Shown here piece after piece: positions 1-8,795 of a DNA stretch of 64,000 nt (position 1 is its first letter; every line of letters begins with the position of its first letter). The stretch is from contig NZ_JAPMLN010000008.1 of the NCBI RefSeq assembly GCF_026410405.1, positions 1 to 64,000 of the forward strand, given 5' to 3'. Source of the stretch: Marinicella gelatinilytica (GTDB taxonomy: Bacteria > Pseudomonadota > Gammaproteobacteria > Xanthomonadales > Marinicellaceae). Under the pieces are notes generated by a model. It had not been told where the DNA came from and did no database searches. It saw only the letters and a program-made list of their open reading frames with translations. The position numbers were made by a program, and so were the translations under genes.

Positions 1-7
1 AGCCGCT

Positions 8-41
8 GCCTTCAACTTTGCTAAGTTGTTGAAGGCTTTTT
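8..41 (+). terminator. Rho-independent terminator
   Basis: Nine-bp perfect stem (8-16 with 28-36) followed by a short T tract. It presumably ends a gene lying left of the window. Confidence 0.75.
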
Positions 42-199
42 ATTGGGCCTTGAATAAATTCACTACAAATACCCGCCAATGTCTAATTTATTCACCAAGT
101 TCATTGGTGCTGAAGTGAATTCTTCAGGTTCGACTATTTACCATTTTGGTTTATACTTATAAGCCATAAATATCATTATAAAAAATACGAGTATAAACA

Positions 200-955
200 T
201 TGGGCCCATTAGAATTTGAAAATCCTGAAATTGATGGTTTTGCAATTAGAACTTTTAGAGATACGGCTGATTTGGATTATATAGCTGCGAGGCTTTGTTA
301 TCGTTCGGGATTAATTCCACAGTTTCACTGGCAATCATTACAGTGTATAGAAAAGTATTTCAAAACAATACTTTTACTTAATAGAATAAAATGTACTGAA
401 CGGACACATAGCTTAAAAAATTTATACGACTTATCAGTCCAATTACCTTTTGAATTATTTTTAAGCCCATCAAGTGATAAATTAATTGAACACCTTGATA
501 AATTTGGCACAAACCGGTATTTTAATTACTCTTATTATGTAGATGGACCAAAACTGGTGTTGCTTGATAAATGCGTTTGGGAAATTCGACATTATTGTTA
601 TCAAATGAACTACAGTATTTTTTTAGATGGAGAATATCGCTCTCAATTAAACAATAATGTCAATTTAATAAGAACAAGTCATAATAATTTTAAAAATTCA
701 AAAAAAATTCCAAATGTTAATGGGAAGCTTGAGGAAATTGTTGCTAATAAAGAGTACTTTTCTAGAAAAGCTTTGATATGGCAAAACGCCTTCTTTGGAT
801 TAAAAAACAGAAATGTTGTAAAGCAAAAAATACATTTTATAGCTGAAAACCCTCCTTTATCTCTTAACCCAGATTTACTTGAAGAAATTGAGAAATATAT
901 ATTCTTACCTAAACATGTTTGCACAGCATATAGAAACATTAAAAAACCAAAATAG
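200..955 (+). CDS. HEPN-like domain protein, hypothetical
   Basis: 251 residues from a TTG start; no ATG lies in a better position and no clear Shine-Dalgarno is visible. Residues about 20-75 look like a HEPN helical bundle: an aromatic/Leu-rich helix around FHWQSLQCIEKYFK, then THSLKNLYDL. The canonical Rx4-6H RNase motif of toxin HEPNs is not evident, and no partner nucleotidyltransferase gene is adjacent, so a toxin role is not supported. The rest is Asn/Lys-rich and soluble, with no signal peptide. The gene is more AT-rich than its neighbours and lies next to a transposase relic, which fits acquired accessory DNA. Function unknown; the HEPN assignment is by eye only. Confidence 0.6.
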   Translation: MGPLEFENPEIDGFAIRTFRDTADLDYIAARLCYRSGLIPQFHWQSLQCIEKYFKTILLLNRIKCTERTHSLKNLYDLSVQLPFELFLSPSSDKLIEHLDKFGTNRYFNYSYYVDGPKLVLLDKCVWEIRHYCYQMNYSIFLDGEYRSQLNNNVNLIRTSHNNFKNSKKIPNVNGKLEEIVANKEYFSRKALIWQNAFFGLKNRNVVKQKIHFIAENPPLSLNPDLLEEIEKYIFLPKHVCTAYRNIKKPK

Positions 956-977
956 TGCTTATTTCAGTACTTTTCAT

Positions 978-1010
978 CTCGTTCCCATGCTCCGGCGTGG
1001 GAATGCATAG
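978..1010. repeat. REP sequence, left partner of the RAYT relic
   Basis: Palindromic REP-like unit: TTCCCATGC and GCGTGGGAA form an imperfect 9-bp stem. An inverted relative lies at 1500-1522 on the far side of the transposase relic, and further relatives at 2240-2262, 19464-19495 and 19577-19609. Confidence 0.7.
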
Positions 1011-1430
1011 CTACCAGTTCTGGTGGATTTCAATAAGACCGGATTGGCCGGCGTAGTTTCGGGCGCTGGAATAGCTCCAATGTTCGGCTTTGTCAACATA
1101 ACCTCTTTTGACTGGGTTTTGATGAATATAGGCAATTTTTTGTTTTAATACAGTTTCCGTTTCAATTAATTGTGGGTGCATACCTTCTTGCTAAAATTGA
1201 AAATTTCGATCGGCTTTTTGTACTTTTATAGAATAACCACCCTTCCACGGTAAAATCGGAAGTTCGTTGTTTTTAGCTTTTTCTGAAATCAATGGATTGT
1301 TTTGGGCTAATAATCGACCTTGTTCCCAGCAGGTAATTAAGCCCATATCATGATCTTCCCACCTGTCTTGCCAAGTCGAGTTATTCCTTATTAGTGGATC
1401 GGTAATAGATTTTTTAATAACATTACTCAT
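1011..1430 (-). pseudogene. REP-associated tyrosine transposase (RAYT) remnant
   Basis: Reading the minus strand gives a C-terminal Y1-transposase segment ending with the family signature NPVKRGYVDKAEHWSYSSAR (about 1050-1110) and a stop at 1011-1013. An in-frame TAG at about 1188-1190 interrupts it where relatives have Trp (FQFW-QEG), so a TGG-to-TAG change is likely. The N-terminal part with the HUH motif is absent. Upstream of the stop, about 80 codons remain open. Flanking inverted REP sequences fit a dead RAYT unit. Confidence 0.75.
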
Positions 1431-1499
1431 AACTCCAATATACAATATATTTATTTTAACTTCTATAAAGTTATTTATTTAAGATTTAGTTGTTTCACA

Positions 1500-1522
1500 G
1501 TCTCCGGAGCGTGGGAACGAGA
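1500..1522. repeat. REP sequence, right partner of the RAYT relic
   Basis: CTCCGGAGCGTGGGAACGAG is the inverted relative of the unit at 978-1010. A more degraded inverted relative lies at 2240-2262, ending in GGAACGAGAAT. Confidence 0.65.
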
Positions 1523-1570
1523 ATAAAGTGGCTATCCCAGATTCACATTATGATATCATCAGTTAAAACC

Positions 1571-2212
1571 ATGAAATTAAATTATATTTTGCTAACAGTT
1601 GTCATGTTGCCTTCATGCGCTTTGGTTAATAGCAAGCACGAAAATCACATAGAAGGGATAGGTTCTCAACAAAAAGTATTTGTGATAAAAAGATCGTATA
1701 TTGGACAGATAGCTGAAACCATTTTCGCTGATGTTAAAGAACTGGGTGAAGCAATGGACTCAGAATGTGCAAGTGACCCTAGGACAGAAGATGGTAGCTA
1801 TATTTGGGTTTGTTTTCTAAAACCGAAACCTGTAGAAATTAAAGGTAAATTTCTAACAACACCACCAGATACGGGTGAGTGGATGCTTAATCTCAACTTT
1901 AAAGAAAATACATATCAATTAAGAAAATCATGGGTGCACAATGCGCAAAATCATGGAGGTGTCATTAAAAAAGTTTATATTGAGCGTATGGCGCAGTCAG
2001 TTTTGTCAGATTTAAGTGGCTCTATAAATCATACTAATACAAGCTGTGAGATTGATAAAAGTGTTGCAGATGGGCATTTTGTTTGGGTTTGTAATATACC
2101 CAATATATCTACATATGCGAACAGTGGAAATAAAAAATCAGTTTCAGGTTCTAACAATAGGATGTTAATTATTAATTTTAAAGAAAACACCTATGAACTT
2201 AATATGTTGTGA
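1571..2212 (+). CDS. Lipoprotein with two internal repeats, hypothetical
   Basis: The start at 1571 was chosen because it gives a clean lipoprotein signal, MKLNYILLTVVMLPSC, with lipobox LPSC. The longer frame starting at 1490 would begin inside a REP sequence. The mature part has two tandem units. Each contains YI-x-AE/QS-type helix residues, a Cys-containing middle, a WVC motif (IWVC, then VWVC) and an NFKENTY end (NFKENTYQL, then NFKENTYEL). The paired Cys in each unit suggests one disulfide per repeat. Probably outer-membrane anchored. Family not recognised. Confidence 0.6.
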   Translation: MKLNYILLTVVMLPSCALVNSKHENHIEGIGSQQKVFVIKRSYIGQIAETIFADVKELGEAMDSECASDPRTEDGSYIWVCFLKPKPVEIKGKFLTTPPDTGEWMLNLNFKENTYQLRKSWVHNAQNHGGVIKKVYIERMAQSVLSDLSGSINHTNTSCEIDKSVADGHFVWVCNIPNISTYANSGNKKSVSGSNNRMLIINFKENTYELNML

Positions 2213-2284
2213 CAACAAAACTGATGTTTCCTCGCTCTCAGTCTCTGCAGCTTGGAACGAGAATAATAAAAAAAAGAGTATAAA

Positions 2285-2809
2285 ATGAGTGTCATACGTC
2301 TATTGGCCACGGGCATTAGAATTTTGGGTGCCTATTTTTTAATTAAATTTATAATCATGTCTTTGCAGTATTTTTATGCCTATTCATTTGTTGACGAATA
2401 CGGTGCTGATGCCGGGCAACTTTTAAATTGGGTGACATTGACATGGGGTGTTATATACCTTGTTGTGATAATGATAATGCTTGTATTCCCGGTTACTTTA
2501 GCTCAGTGGTTTGTGCCGAGGAAAGTAAATGAAGATGATAGCGAAAATATCCATATTTCAAATCTAATCATATCTGCTTTTGTGATTATTGGGGTGGTGT
2601 TATTGGCCAGGTCAATTCCGGATATTTTTTATAATTGTGCGTGGATCTGGCATATTTATAGTGCAGAAATGAACACACATTTATTGTCTGAGTATGTTAT
2701 TGATTTATTAACGACGTTTATTGAGTTTGGGATTGGTTTATACCTTACGATTGGAACAAGGGGCTTTCGGCGGATATTGTTTAAAATCCGCAGAGCGGGA
2801 ATACAATAA
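2285..2809 (+). CDS. Small multipass membrane protein, hypothetical
   Basis: 174 residues with about four hydrophobic segments (roughly 8-30, 48-75, 92-112, 135-160), so an inner-membrane protein. ATG start preceded by AAAAAAAGAG. A short acidic loop (EDDSEN) lies between segments 2 and 3. No motif recognised; no operon partner within 100 bp. Confidence 0.55.
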   Translation: MSVIRLLATGIRILGAYFLIKFIIMSLQYFYAYSFVDEYGADAGQLLNWVTLTWGVIYLVVIMIMLVFPVTLAQWFVPRKVNEDDSENIHISNLIISAFVIIGVVLLARSIPDIFYNCAWIWHIYSAEMNTHLLSEYVIDLLTTFIEFGIGLYLTIGTRGFRRILFKIRRAGIQ

Positions 2810-2992
2810 AAGTCAGCACAATCTGTTGAGGCGTCATGCAATAATTAATATTTGATTGTGTGATTACTTGGCAACATCCTTGTTTGGATTTTCAGTCAAT
2901 CATTTTATTGGCTGTGTCATTTTAGGGGCATAAACCATCGCTTGTTTGTCATTATTTGGCGTTACAATAGATTCTCTTTTTGGGGAAATGTT

Positions 2993-3427
2993 ATGGTCTT
3001 TTTACCGTTAATTGTTTTGCTTGTTTTAATGGCTTTGTTTGTTCGTTGGGTGGTGGCTAAACGACCGGGGGATCGGTTTTATTATTGGGCTTGGGTGCTG
3101 GTCATGCTGAGTTCTTTTTTGCTGTTTTGGGTGAATGGGGCGGTGGGCATTATTGGGGACTCAAATAATGATGTCAATATGCTGTATAGCGCGTCACTTG
3201 GATTGGGTGTGATGGGTGCTTTATGGCAGCGGTTCCGACCTTTGCCAATGGTATATTTGATGTTGATTTTGGGCTTTTTACAGGTATTAATTGCGGTACT
3301 TGCCTGGCTGCTGGACTGGGGTGTCTCTGGACCTGTTTGGCCGTGGGATGTATGGTTTTTATCAATATTCTTTACTTTAATGTGGTTAATGGCTGCCTGG
3401 TTATTTTATAAGTCAGAATTTAAATAA
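2993..3427 (+). CDS. Small membrane protein, hypothetical
   Basis: 144 residues, four predicted membrane segments, Trp-rich. The ATG at 2993 is preferred over the upstream 2942 start because GGGGA sits 7-8 nt before it and the protein then opens directly with a hydrophobic segment (MVFLPLIVLLVLMALF). No known family recognised. Confidence 0.55.
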   Translation: MVFLPLIVLLVLMALFVRWVVAKRPGDRFYYWAWVLVMLSSFLLFWVNGAVGIIGDSNNDVNMLYSASLGLGVMGALWQRFRPLPMVYLMLILGFLQVLIAVLAWLLDWGVSGPVWPWDVWFLSIFFTLMWLMAAWLFYKSEFK

Positions 3428-3587
3428 TAGTTCGTTTAGTGTGATTTTACTCTAGGGATGTCTGTGTTAAAGGTATTTTGATTGCTTTAATTTGTGACTG
3501 ATTGCACCGTTTTTAGGTTAGCTGTTTGCTAATGTTAGCTTGAGCAGGGATAATGTTGATTTTAAATTTTATAAATAAAGGGCGGAT

Positions 3588-4223
3588 ATGTTGAGACAAG
3601 TTAAAGTGATGGTAATGGTTATGCTGCTGGCAGGGATTATGTCCGGCTGTGCAACTTTAAATGAAAACGAATGCTTGAGTGCGGATTGGTATCAGATTGG
3701 ATTTAGTGATGGTGTCAAAGGTGAGCCGGAAACTTATTTGGAGAAGCACCGAAAAGCCTGTTCCAAGCATGGGGTTAGAACTGATTTGTCGGAATGGTTA
3801 ACGGGGCGGGAAGCCGGATTACGTCGTTACTGTACCGCCGAAAAAGGTTATGAAGAAGGTTTGCTGAATAATAAATACCATGGTGTCTGCGCCGGTCGTG
3901 AGGGGCGTGAGTTTCAGCAAGCATACCAGCGGGGCAATGAGCTGTATCAGCAGCGTCAATTGGTGGCTCAAATTGAATCGGATATTAAAGGCATTGAGCA
4001 GAATATGGCGGACTTAGATCATGAGTGGGAAAATCTGCGGGCCGATTTATTGAATGATCGCTTAAGCAGTAATGAGCGTAGGCAGTTGGTTGACCGCTTG
4101 GATGTTGTTAAGCGAGACAATGAAAACATGGTTGGAGAGCGTCAGTTTTTAATTGAAAAATTAAACCAAGCCCTTGTTCAGTTGGATTATATGGAGCAAG
4201 AGCATCGCCGTAAAAGGTATTAA
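3588..4223 (+). CDS. DUF2799-type lipoprotein
   Basis: 211 residues. Lipoprotein signal with lipobox (MSGC, Cys about 21). Residues about 30-130 carry the DUF2799 pattern: DWYQIGFSDGVKG, then CSKHGV, then GREAGLRRYC and a further GREFQQAYQRG repeat. The C-terminal 80 residues are charged and probably coiled-coil (QIESDIKGIEQNMADLDHEW). Likely anchored in the outer membrane facing the periplasm. Function of the family is unknown. Convergent with the antiporter-like gene, only 22 bp apart. Confidence 0.8.
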   Translation: MLRQVKVMVMVMLLAGIMSGCATLNENECLSADWYQIGFSDGVKGEPETYLEKHRKACSKHGVRTDLSEWLTGREAGLRRYCTAEKGYEEGLLNNKYHGVCAGREGREFQQAYQRGNELYQQRQLVAQIESDIKGIEQNMADLDHEWENLRADLLNDRLSSNERRQLVDRLDVVKRDNENMVGERQFLIEKLNQALVQLDYMEQEHRRKRY

Positions 4224-4245
4224 ATGAGCAGCGATAAGTTCTCTG

Positions 4246-5547
4246 TTAGGATTTAAGTAAATTAATACGTCGTACAGGTTTCGTTAGTGTTAAATTTTTA
4301 AATAGCGTTGGAAGGTTGGGTCGTTGTACAAATATGCTGAACAGCACTAAGGCAATGGCCATGGCTTGATAGCTGTCTCTGGCCGGAACGTCTGCCGGTA
4401 ACAGCCAAACGGCTAATAAGATAAGACTGCTGTGGGTGGTGCTTAGGAATAATAAATGGCGTGTTAAAAGACTCATTTGGCTGCCAGTTAACTGAGACAT
4501 CAGAGGTAAGAAACCGTATAACCCGATACCACGGCTGATGATAAAAACGGCCACCGATAACAGCATAGCAAACCAATGATTTTTCAATAAATCAAAATCT
4601 AATTGATATATCACAATTCCGTAAATAACGATACTGGCAAAATAACGAAGGTTGCGTGATATGCCGCGCACATACAGTATTTCTCGTGGTGATAAAAATT
4701 GGCTGTGGGCTTTGTTCATAATAAGGACGCTGGTTAACATAGACATGATGCCGGAGACCCCGAAATAATGCTGACTGCTGAGATAGGATAACCAGCTAAT
4801 GGTGATCAGTAGCAGAATATTAATTCGATAATTTTGAATATTAGTACTGATTAAGCCGCCAATAATACCCCAAACAAAGCCAAATACCACACCGCCCAAC
4901 AAGGCCCATAGCCAATAAAGCCAATACCATGTAAGGTTTGGCCAAATAAACTCTTCGGCAGTATCCATTGCAGTTAAGGAAGCCACAGCCAAAAACAGTA
5001 TTAAAGCCAGTACGCTGATAACGAGAGGTTCAATTTGTACCAGACCAAGATGTTGTCGTGCCTTTTCAGGATATATTTCATGCATGGATTTCACCATGGA
5101 TAAAGTTTTACGAGGGGGTGAAAAATCTGTGATAAATAACAGCAAAGCCGTCGCTATTATGATGATTATAGGCGTCTCTAAATAATTGTTTAAACCCCAA
5201 AAAATAAATAAAGCAGCGAATCCAAAAGACAATACAAAGGTCGGTAGTAGTAACATCATTGGGCGCCAGCGTTGGTGACGTAAATGATGGAGATTAAAGC
5301 GATAGGCGGCATCAGCCAGAATAATCGGCAATAAAAGATATGTCGTTAGGTTATGAATTTGATCATAACTCAAAGTCGGAATTGAAATAAACAGACTCAA
5401 ACCGTTGATAGCAATAAAACCGACAAGCACAAAGCAAGCTGCTAAGGAAAGTTGTAAGTTACGTTTCAGCCAGTTAGCCAGAGAAATGGCCACCAGTAGT
5501 ATCACTAATAGAATACAAATGAAACCAATAGGATCTGAGTCATTCAT
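4246..5547 (-). CDS. Cation:proton antiporter-like membrane protein
   Basis: 433 residues, about 12-13 transmembrane segments along the whole length; overall look of the CPA1/NhaP sodium-proton exchanger superfamily. The places where NhaP proteins carry the ion-binding motifs read TDFSPPRKT and QIEPLVIS here, so the usual ND pair is not visible and transport specificity cannot be inferred. ATG start at 5547, close to the end of an AT-rich intergenic stretch. Monocistronic. Confidence 0.65.
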   Translation of the reverse strand: MNDSDPIGFICILLVILLVAISLANWLKRNLQLSLAACFVLVGFIAINGLSLFISIPTLSYDQIHNLTTYLLLPIILADAAYRFNLHHLRHQRWRPMMLLLPTFVLSFGFAALFIFWGLNNYLETPIIIIIATALLLFITDFSPPRKTLSMVKSMHEIYPEKARQHLGLVQIEPLVISVLALILFLAVASLTAMDTAEEFIWPNLTWYWLYWLWALLGGVVFGFVWGIIGGLISTNIQNYRINILLLITISWLSYLSSQHYFGVSGIMSMLTSVLIMNKAHSQFLSPREILYVRGISRNLRYFASIVIYGIVIYQLDFDLLKNHWFAMLLSVAVFIISRGIGLYGFLPLMSQLTGSQMSLLTRHLLFLSTTHSSLILLAVWLLPADVPARDSYQAMAIALVLFSIFVQRPNLPTLFKNLTLTKPVRRINLLKS

Positions 5548-5836
5548 GGTTTGACTCGGGTTGCTGAGTGTTGCTGAGATTTATTAGGTGTTGTTTTTGA
5601 AAGTGGCTGCGGCATAGCTTGAGATGTCGCGCTGAGTTGTCGCCAAGCAACTCTGGTATTACTAAAATATTCATGATCTTTCCCCTGCTTTTGACGAGTT
5701 ATCGTCTGCCCTTGCTAATGATTATAGCAAAAAAGCCAGGTTGTCATCATATATTTTTGTTTGAGCTAATTAAGGACTTAGATGGGAGAGAAAAAGCGAC
5801 CATCTTCAGGCTGTAATATGATCGCGCATTTCCTAA

Positions 5837-7135
5837 TCAGAATACTGGGCAAGTTGGAGGTGGTGGTTCATCCCCTTCAAAGCCATTGGCAAAAATAAAA
5901 TCTTCAAAACCATTTTTGAAAATCAAATCGGCTAAGGCGCCGCGTAAACTTTTAAGAGGATTAAAAGGCAAGCTACTGCCATCACCGTGAGGGAAGGGTG
6001 TTACCGGTGTAGCGATTAAATTAAAATCACCATAGCTGGTACCTGCTGTGACATCAATCCAAATACCGTTACTTTCATCGGCAAATAAGGCCACTAATTT
6101 ATTTTGTTGAGAAAACATCAGGCTGGTGAGTCGGCCTGTCAGATTACCAACATCAGTAAATTCGCTGCAAGCAGCGGTCATGGTGTTCGGGTCGACATCT
6201 ATCAAGACATCTTTGTCGCTGTAAGTTTGTGAGTCATAAGCATAAAAATGGTTATCGCCATAAGGACTGACAGCAAAATCGTGAATACCTTTATCCATAA
6301 TGTTTGTTTGTGTCAGGCAAGTATCTACCGCCTGATTATAATTACCGTTATTTCTAAAGTTGTTGACCACACAAGTAGAAAAAATATTCGTTTGGTTTTG
6401 GAATTCTGTCATTACATCGGTGCATGCTTGGTCACTGCTTACATCCACATCTAGCCAGACAGTGGGTAGATTGCCGCCTGATGCGGTGGCTAAACTGGCA
6501 TGGCTGACCTGGCCAATGACAATTTGTGGCATTTGGTATTCGACCTTGGCAGTGCCGGCAAGTAAAGAACCTGATGATTCATAATTGGTGCGGTAAGCCA
6601 GTAAAAAATAATCACCGGATTCATTAAAAGTGGCCGCTGAATGAACAATTGGTACCACTTGGTGAATATCGCCAGAAGTAGCGGTTTCTGATGGCGGCTG
6701 AATGAACCCGATGTTTTCATAGCCGCCATCATTACCAATGCGGAAAACGTCCACAGGATCCGCTTTCATAAAATCACCAAGCTTTTGTGGCATTGGAAAA
6801 GTAGGAGGCATTTCCAAATGGGTGCCTATACCGCGACTGTCGGTGGGCATCAAGCCATAGAGTAATTGATCCATCGGATTTAGACCCAGACCGTTAATCG
6901 GGTTCATTATGGCACCACAAGCCGATAAGTTGCCTAAATTATGTTTGTCCGTTAAGTTAGTGCACTGGCTGGCTAAGGCCATATTGCCTAGATTATCATT
7001 GGACACTGTATAGGCGCGGTTTAAATAATTCTGGAAAGATGTGCTGGTATTGGGTGAGCAATTAACCGGTGAGCCGGCCATGGCGAAATGGCTTAATGTC
7101 CATAAGACGGAGAATACATAAATTCGTTTTTTCAT
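5837..7135 (-). CDS. Secreted protein with tandem IFxxGFE tail, hypothetical
   Basis: 432 residues from the ATG at 7135, which starts a typical signal peptide (MKKRIYVFSVLWTLSHFAMA). A longer frame to 7234 adds a non-signal extension and is less likely. The mature protein is Asn/Gly/Thr-rich with several Cys. It ends with two consecutive copies of the IFxNGFE motif (IFKNGFE, IFANGFE), then a Pro-rich tail with Cys. That tail style recurs in the CAP protein at 7363 and the secreted protein at 41157. No domain recognised; exported, fate after export unknown. Confidence 0.6.
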   Translation of the reverse strand: MKKRIYVFSVLWTLSHFAMAGSPVNCSPNTSTSFQNYLNRAYTVSNDNLGNMALASQCTNLTDKHNLGNLSACGAIMNPINGLGLNPMDQLLYGLMPTDSRGIGTHLEMPPTFPMPQKLGDFMKADPVDVFRIGNDGGYENIGFIQPPSETATSGDIHQVVPIVHSAATFNESGDYFLLAYRTNYESSGSLLAGTAKVEYQMPQIVIGQVSHASLATASGGNLPTVWLDVDVSSDQACTDVMTEFQNQTNIFSTCVVNNFRNNGNYNQAVDTCLTQTNIMDKGIHDFAVSPYGDNHFYAYDSQTYSDKDVLIDVDPNTMTAACSEFTDVGNLTGRLTSLMFSQQNKLVALFADESNGIWIDVTAGTSYGDFNLIATPVTPFPHGDGSSLPFNPLKSLRGALADLIFKNGFEDFIFANGFEGDEPPPPTCPVF

Positions 7136-7362
7136 AAGGTTCTCTGGGGGATGGTCTCGTGAATCTACTTTACTGTAAAACGTGAATTCCGTCACATAAA
7201 AGCGGGTTTTAGTTGGGTATTTTGATAAAAACAATGAGTTTTCATATAAAGAATGTGACGTATTTCAAAAAAAGTTATAAAAATTGACACATTTTTAAAG
7301 GTTTTTTGTTTGATCATGATCCTAATTGAAGGTTGTATTGAGACAAGTTCAGTCCATTACAT

Positions 7363-8043
7363 TTACTCAAAACCATGGCTAAATATAACGTCATCACAAA
7401 GCGACAACGGTGTAGAATTGTCGGTGGTGTCACTAAACCACAGATAATAATAAGACCCACGAATACCGACACCCATGGCGCGCCAGGTGGGGCTGCTCCA
7501 GATGCCCTGGTTTAAGATAACGTCATTATGGCCGGGACTATTTTTCCAACCATTCAGTGCAGCAGCCGGAGTCGGGTAGCCCCAAGCGGCATTTTCATAA
7601 CCGTTACCGGTGTAGCTGCCAGCACTGATTTCGCGGGGTTTATCCCACATTTTCTGGGCTTGGGCGTGATCTTCGGTGTAACACATCCCAGACCAGAGAT
7701 GGGGCATATCATTCGACCAACTGTGTAGGTTACAACTTGGGGTAAATAAGCTGCCACCATTAATAAGTGCATCCTCGGCATGCCATTGCCCCACAGTATT
7801 GAGAACATTTGAATAGGCAACAGCAGTTTTGCCATTATCAGTGCGGTATTGATTGACCAGATTTAGTAAGTTCCATTCATCGTTACTGAGACAAGTGCCG
7901 GGTGTCGCAGGCGTTTGTGCAAAAGACAGACTTGTGATCAAAACCAACAGAATGGTTACGATGTGTTTAAGCTGTGTTTTTATCTTCAAAGTCATGTTTT
8001 TATTGTAATGTCTCAGCATTGACAAAAATGTGAAGTTAGTCAA
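7363..8043 (-). CDS. CAP-domain (SCP/PR1-like) secreted protein
   Basis: 226 residues; signal peptide around residues 17-43 (MTLKIKTQLKHIVTILLVL), so translation could also start at 7995. The 8043 start overlaps the upstream stop as ATGA, which favours coupling. CAP fold signatures: LVNQYRTDNG, WHAEDAL, CNLHSWSND, YENAAWGY and WKNSPGHNDVIL, including the His and Glu residues that line the CAP cavity. Ends in DVIFSHGFE, the tail motif shared with other secreted proteins here. Last gene of the sigma/anti-sigma operon, so likely part of that regulon. Molecular target unknown. Confidence 0.8.
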   Translation of the reverse strand: MTNFTFLSMLRHYNKNMTLKIKTQLKHIVTILLVLITSLSFAQTPATPGTCLSNDEWNLLNLVNQYRTDNGKTAVAYSNVLNTVGQWHAEDALINGGSLFTPSCNLHSWSNDMPHLWSGMCYTEDHAQAQKMWDKPREISAGSYTGNGYENAAWGYPTPAAALNGWKNSPGHNDVILNQGIWSSPTWRAMGVGIRGSYYYLWFSDTTDNSTPLSLCDDVIFSHGFE

Positions 8044-8795
8044 TCTGAGGATAATTGCTTCAGCTTTAATTGCAGTGGGTCGAAGTTAATCTCAGGGTGG
8101 GTTTCTTTCAACTGTTGCAGTGTTTTTTGGCTTTTTTGCCATTGTTGATGGGCAATCTGCTGTTCTAAATCCTGCCACAAAGTTTGTTCAGTTTCGGTCA
8201 GTTTTTCTGGTTTTATGCGTTCGATTAAATCGGTTATCGATTTTGGTATCTGCTGCATTTGATTGTTAACCGGTAAGATTGCCGGCGCAGATTGCAGACT
8301 GTCTTCAGCCAAGGGTTCTTGTTCAGCTTTTAATTCTGAAAATTCTTGATGAGCTTCTTTTGTTGCTGCGCGACTTTTTGCTGCTGTGATCGGTGCTTCC
8401 AGACCGGCCATATCTGATTCCGATTCTTGACGTTTTATACGTGAGCCGGTGACGGTGATTTTGTCTTGTGCGTTCCTATCCTCTGCGGATGTGGCGGGTT
8501 TGGATTTGACATCTGGTTTGGGGCTGTGGTTAGAAACAGGTGCGCTGGGAATGGGTTCCGGTTGTAAAGATTCTTGTCGGACTTGTTGTAGTTCAGGTTG
8601 TTCCAGCATCAGCCACAGAATGGGTAGGGCGAATAAAACCGAAGCCGCCGCCAGCCACGGTCGTAAACGGCCCAATCGTGTCGATTGATGGGCTTGCTCC
8701 GCATGCGCTAAAATGGCGTCATCAATGGATTTTGGTGGTTGGGTTTTGTCACCTTTTTGATAAAGCTGATCGATGTGTGGGTCTTTGTGGTTCAT
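8040..8795 (-). CDS. Anti-sigma-factor-like membrane protein with ITVTGSRI motif
   Basis: 251 residues: cytoplasmic N-terminus (1-45), one transmembrane segment (about 46-63), then a long periplasmic part. Position directly after the ECF sigma gene with a 4-bp overlap, plus this topology, is the classic anti-sigma arrangement. No zinc-binding HxxxCxxC motif is seen. The periplasmic part contains ITVTGSRI at 113-120, a motif normally found near the plug of TonB-dependent receptors. The last 65 residues are helical and Gln/Lys-rich. Function as anti-sigma is inference from context. Confidence 0.65.
   Translation of the reverse strand: MNHKDPHIDQLYQKGDKTQPPKSIDDAILAHAEQAHQSTRLGRLRPWLAAASVLFALPILWLMLEQPELQQVRQESLQPEPIPSAPVSNHSPKPDVKSKPATSAEDRNAQDKITVTGSRIKRQESESDMAGLEAPITAAKSRAATKEAHQEFSELKAEQEPLAEDSLQSAPAILPVNNQMQQIPKSITDLIERIKPEKLTETEQTLWQDLEQQIAHQQWQKSQKTLQQLKETHPEINFDPLQLKLKQLSSD

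Noticed and set aside
200-955. HEPN toxin of a toxin-antitoxin pair
   Set aside because: No partner antitoxin gene and no clear catalytic RxxxxH motif.
5619-5816. 65-codon open frame on the plus strand
   Set aside because: No ribosome-binding site, no domain, in the intergenic region upstream of two minus-strand genes; coding is unlikely.
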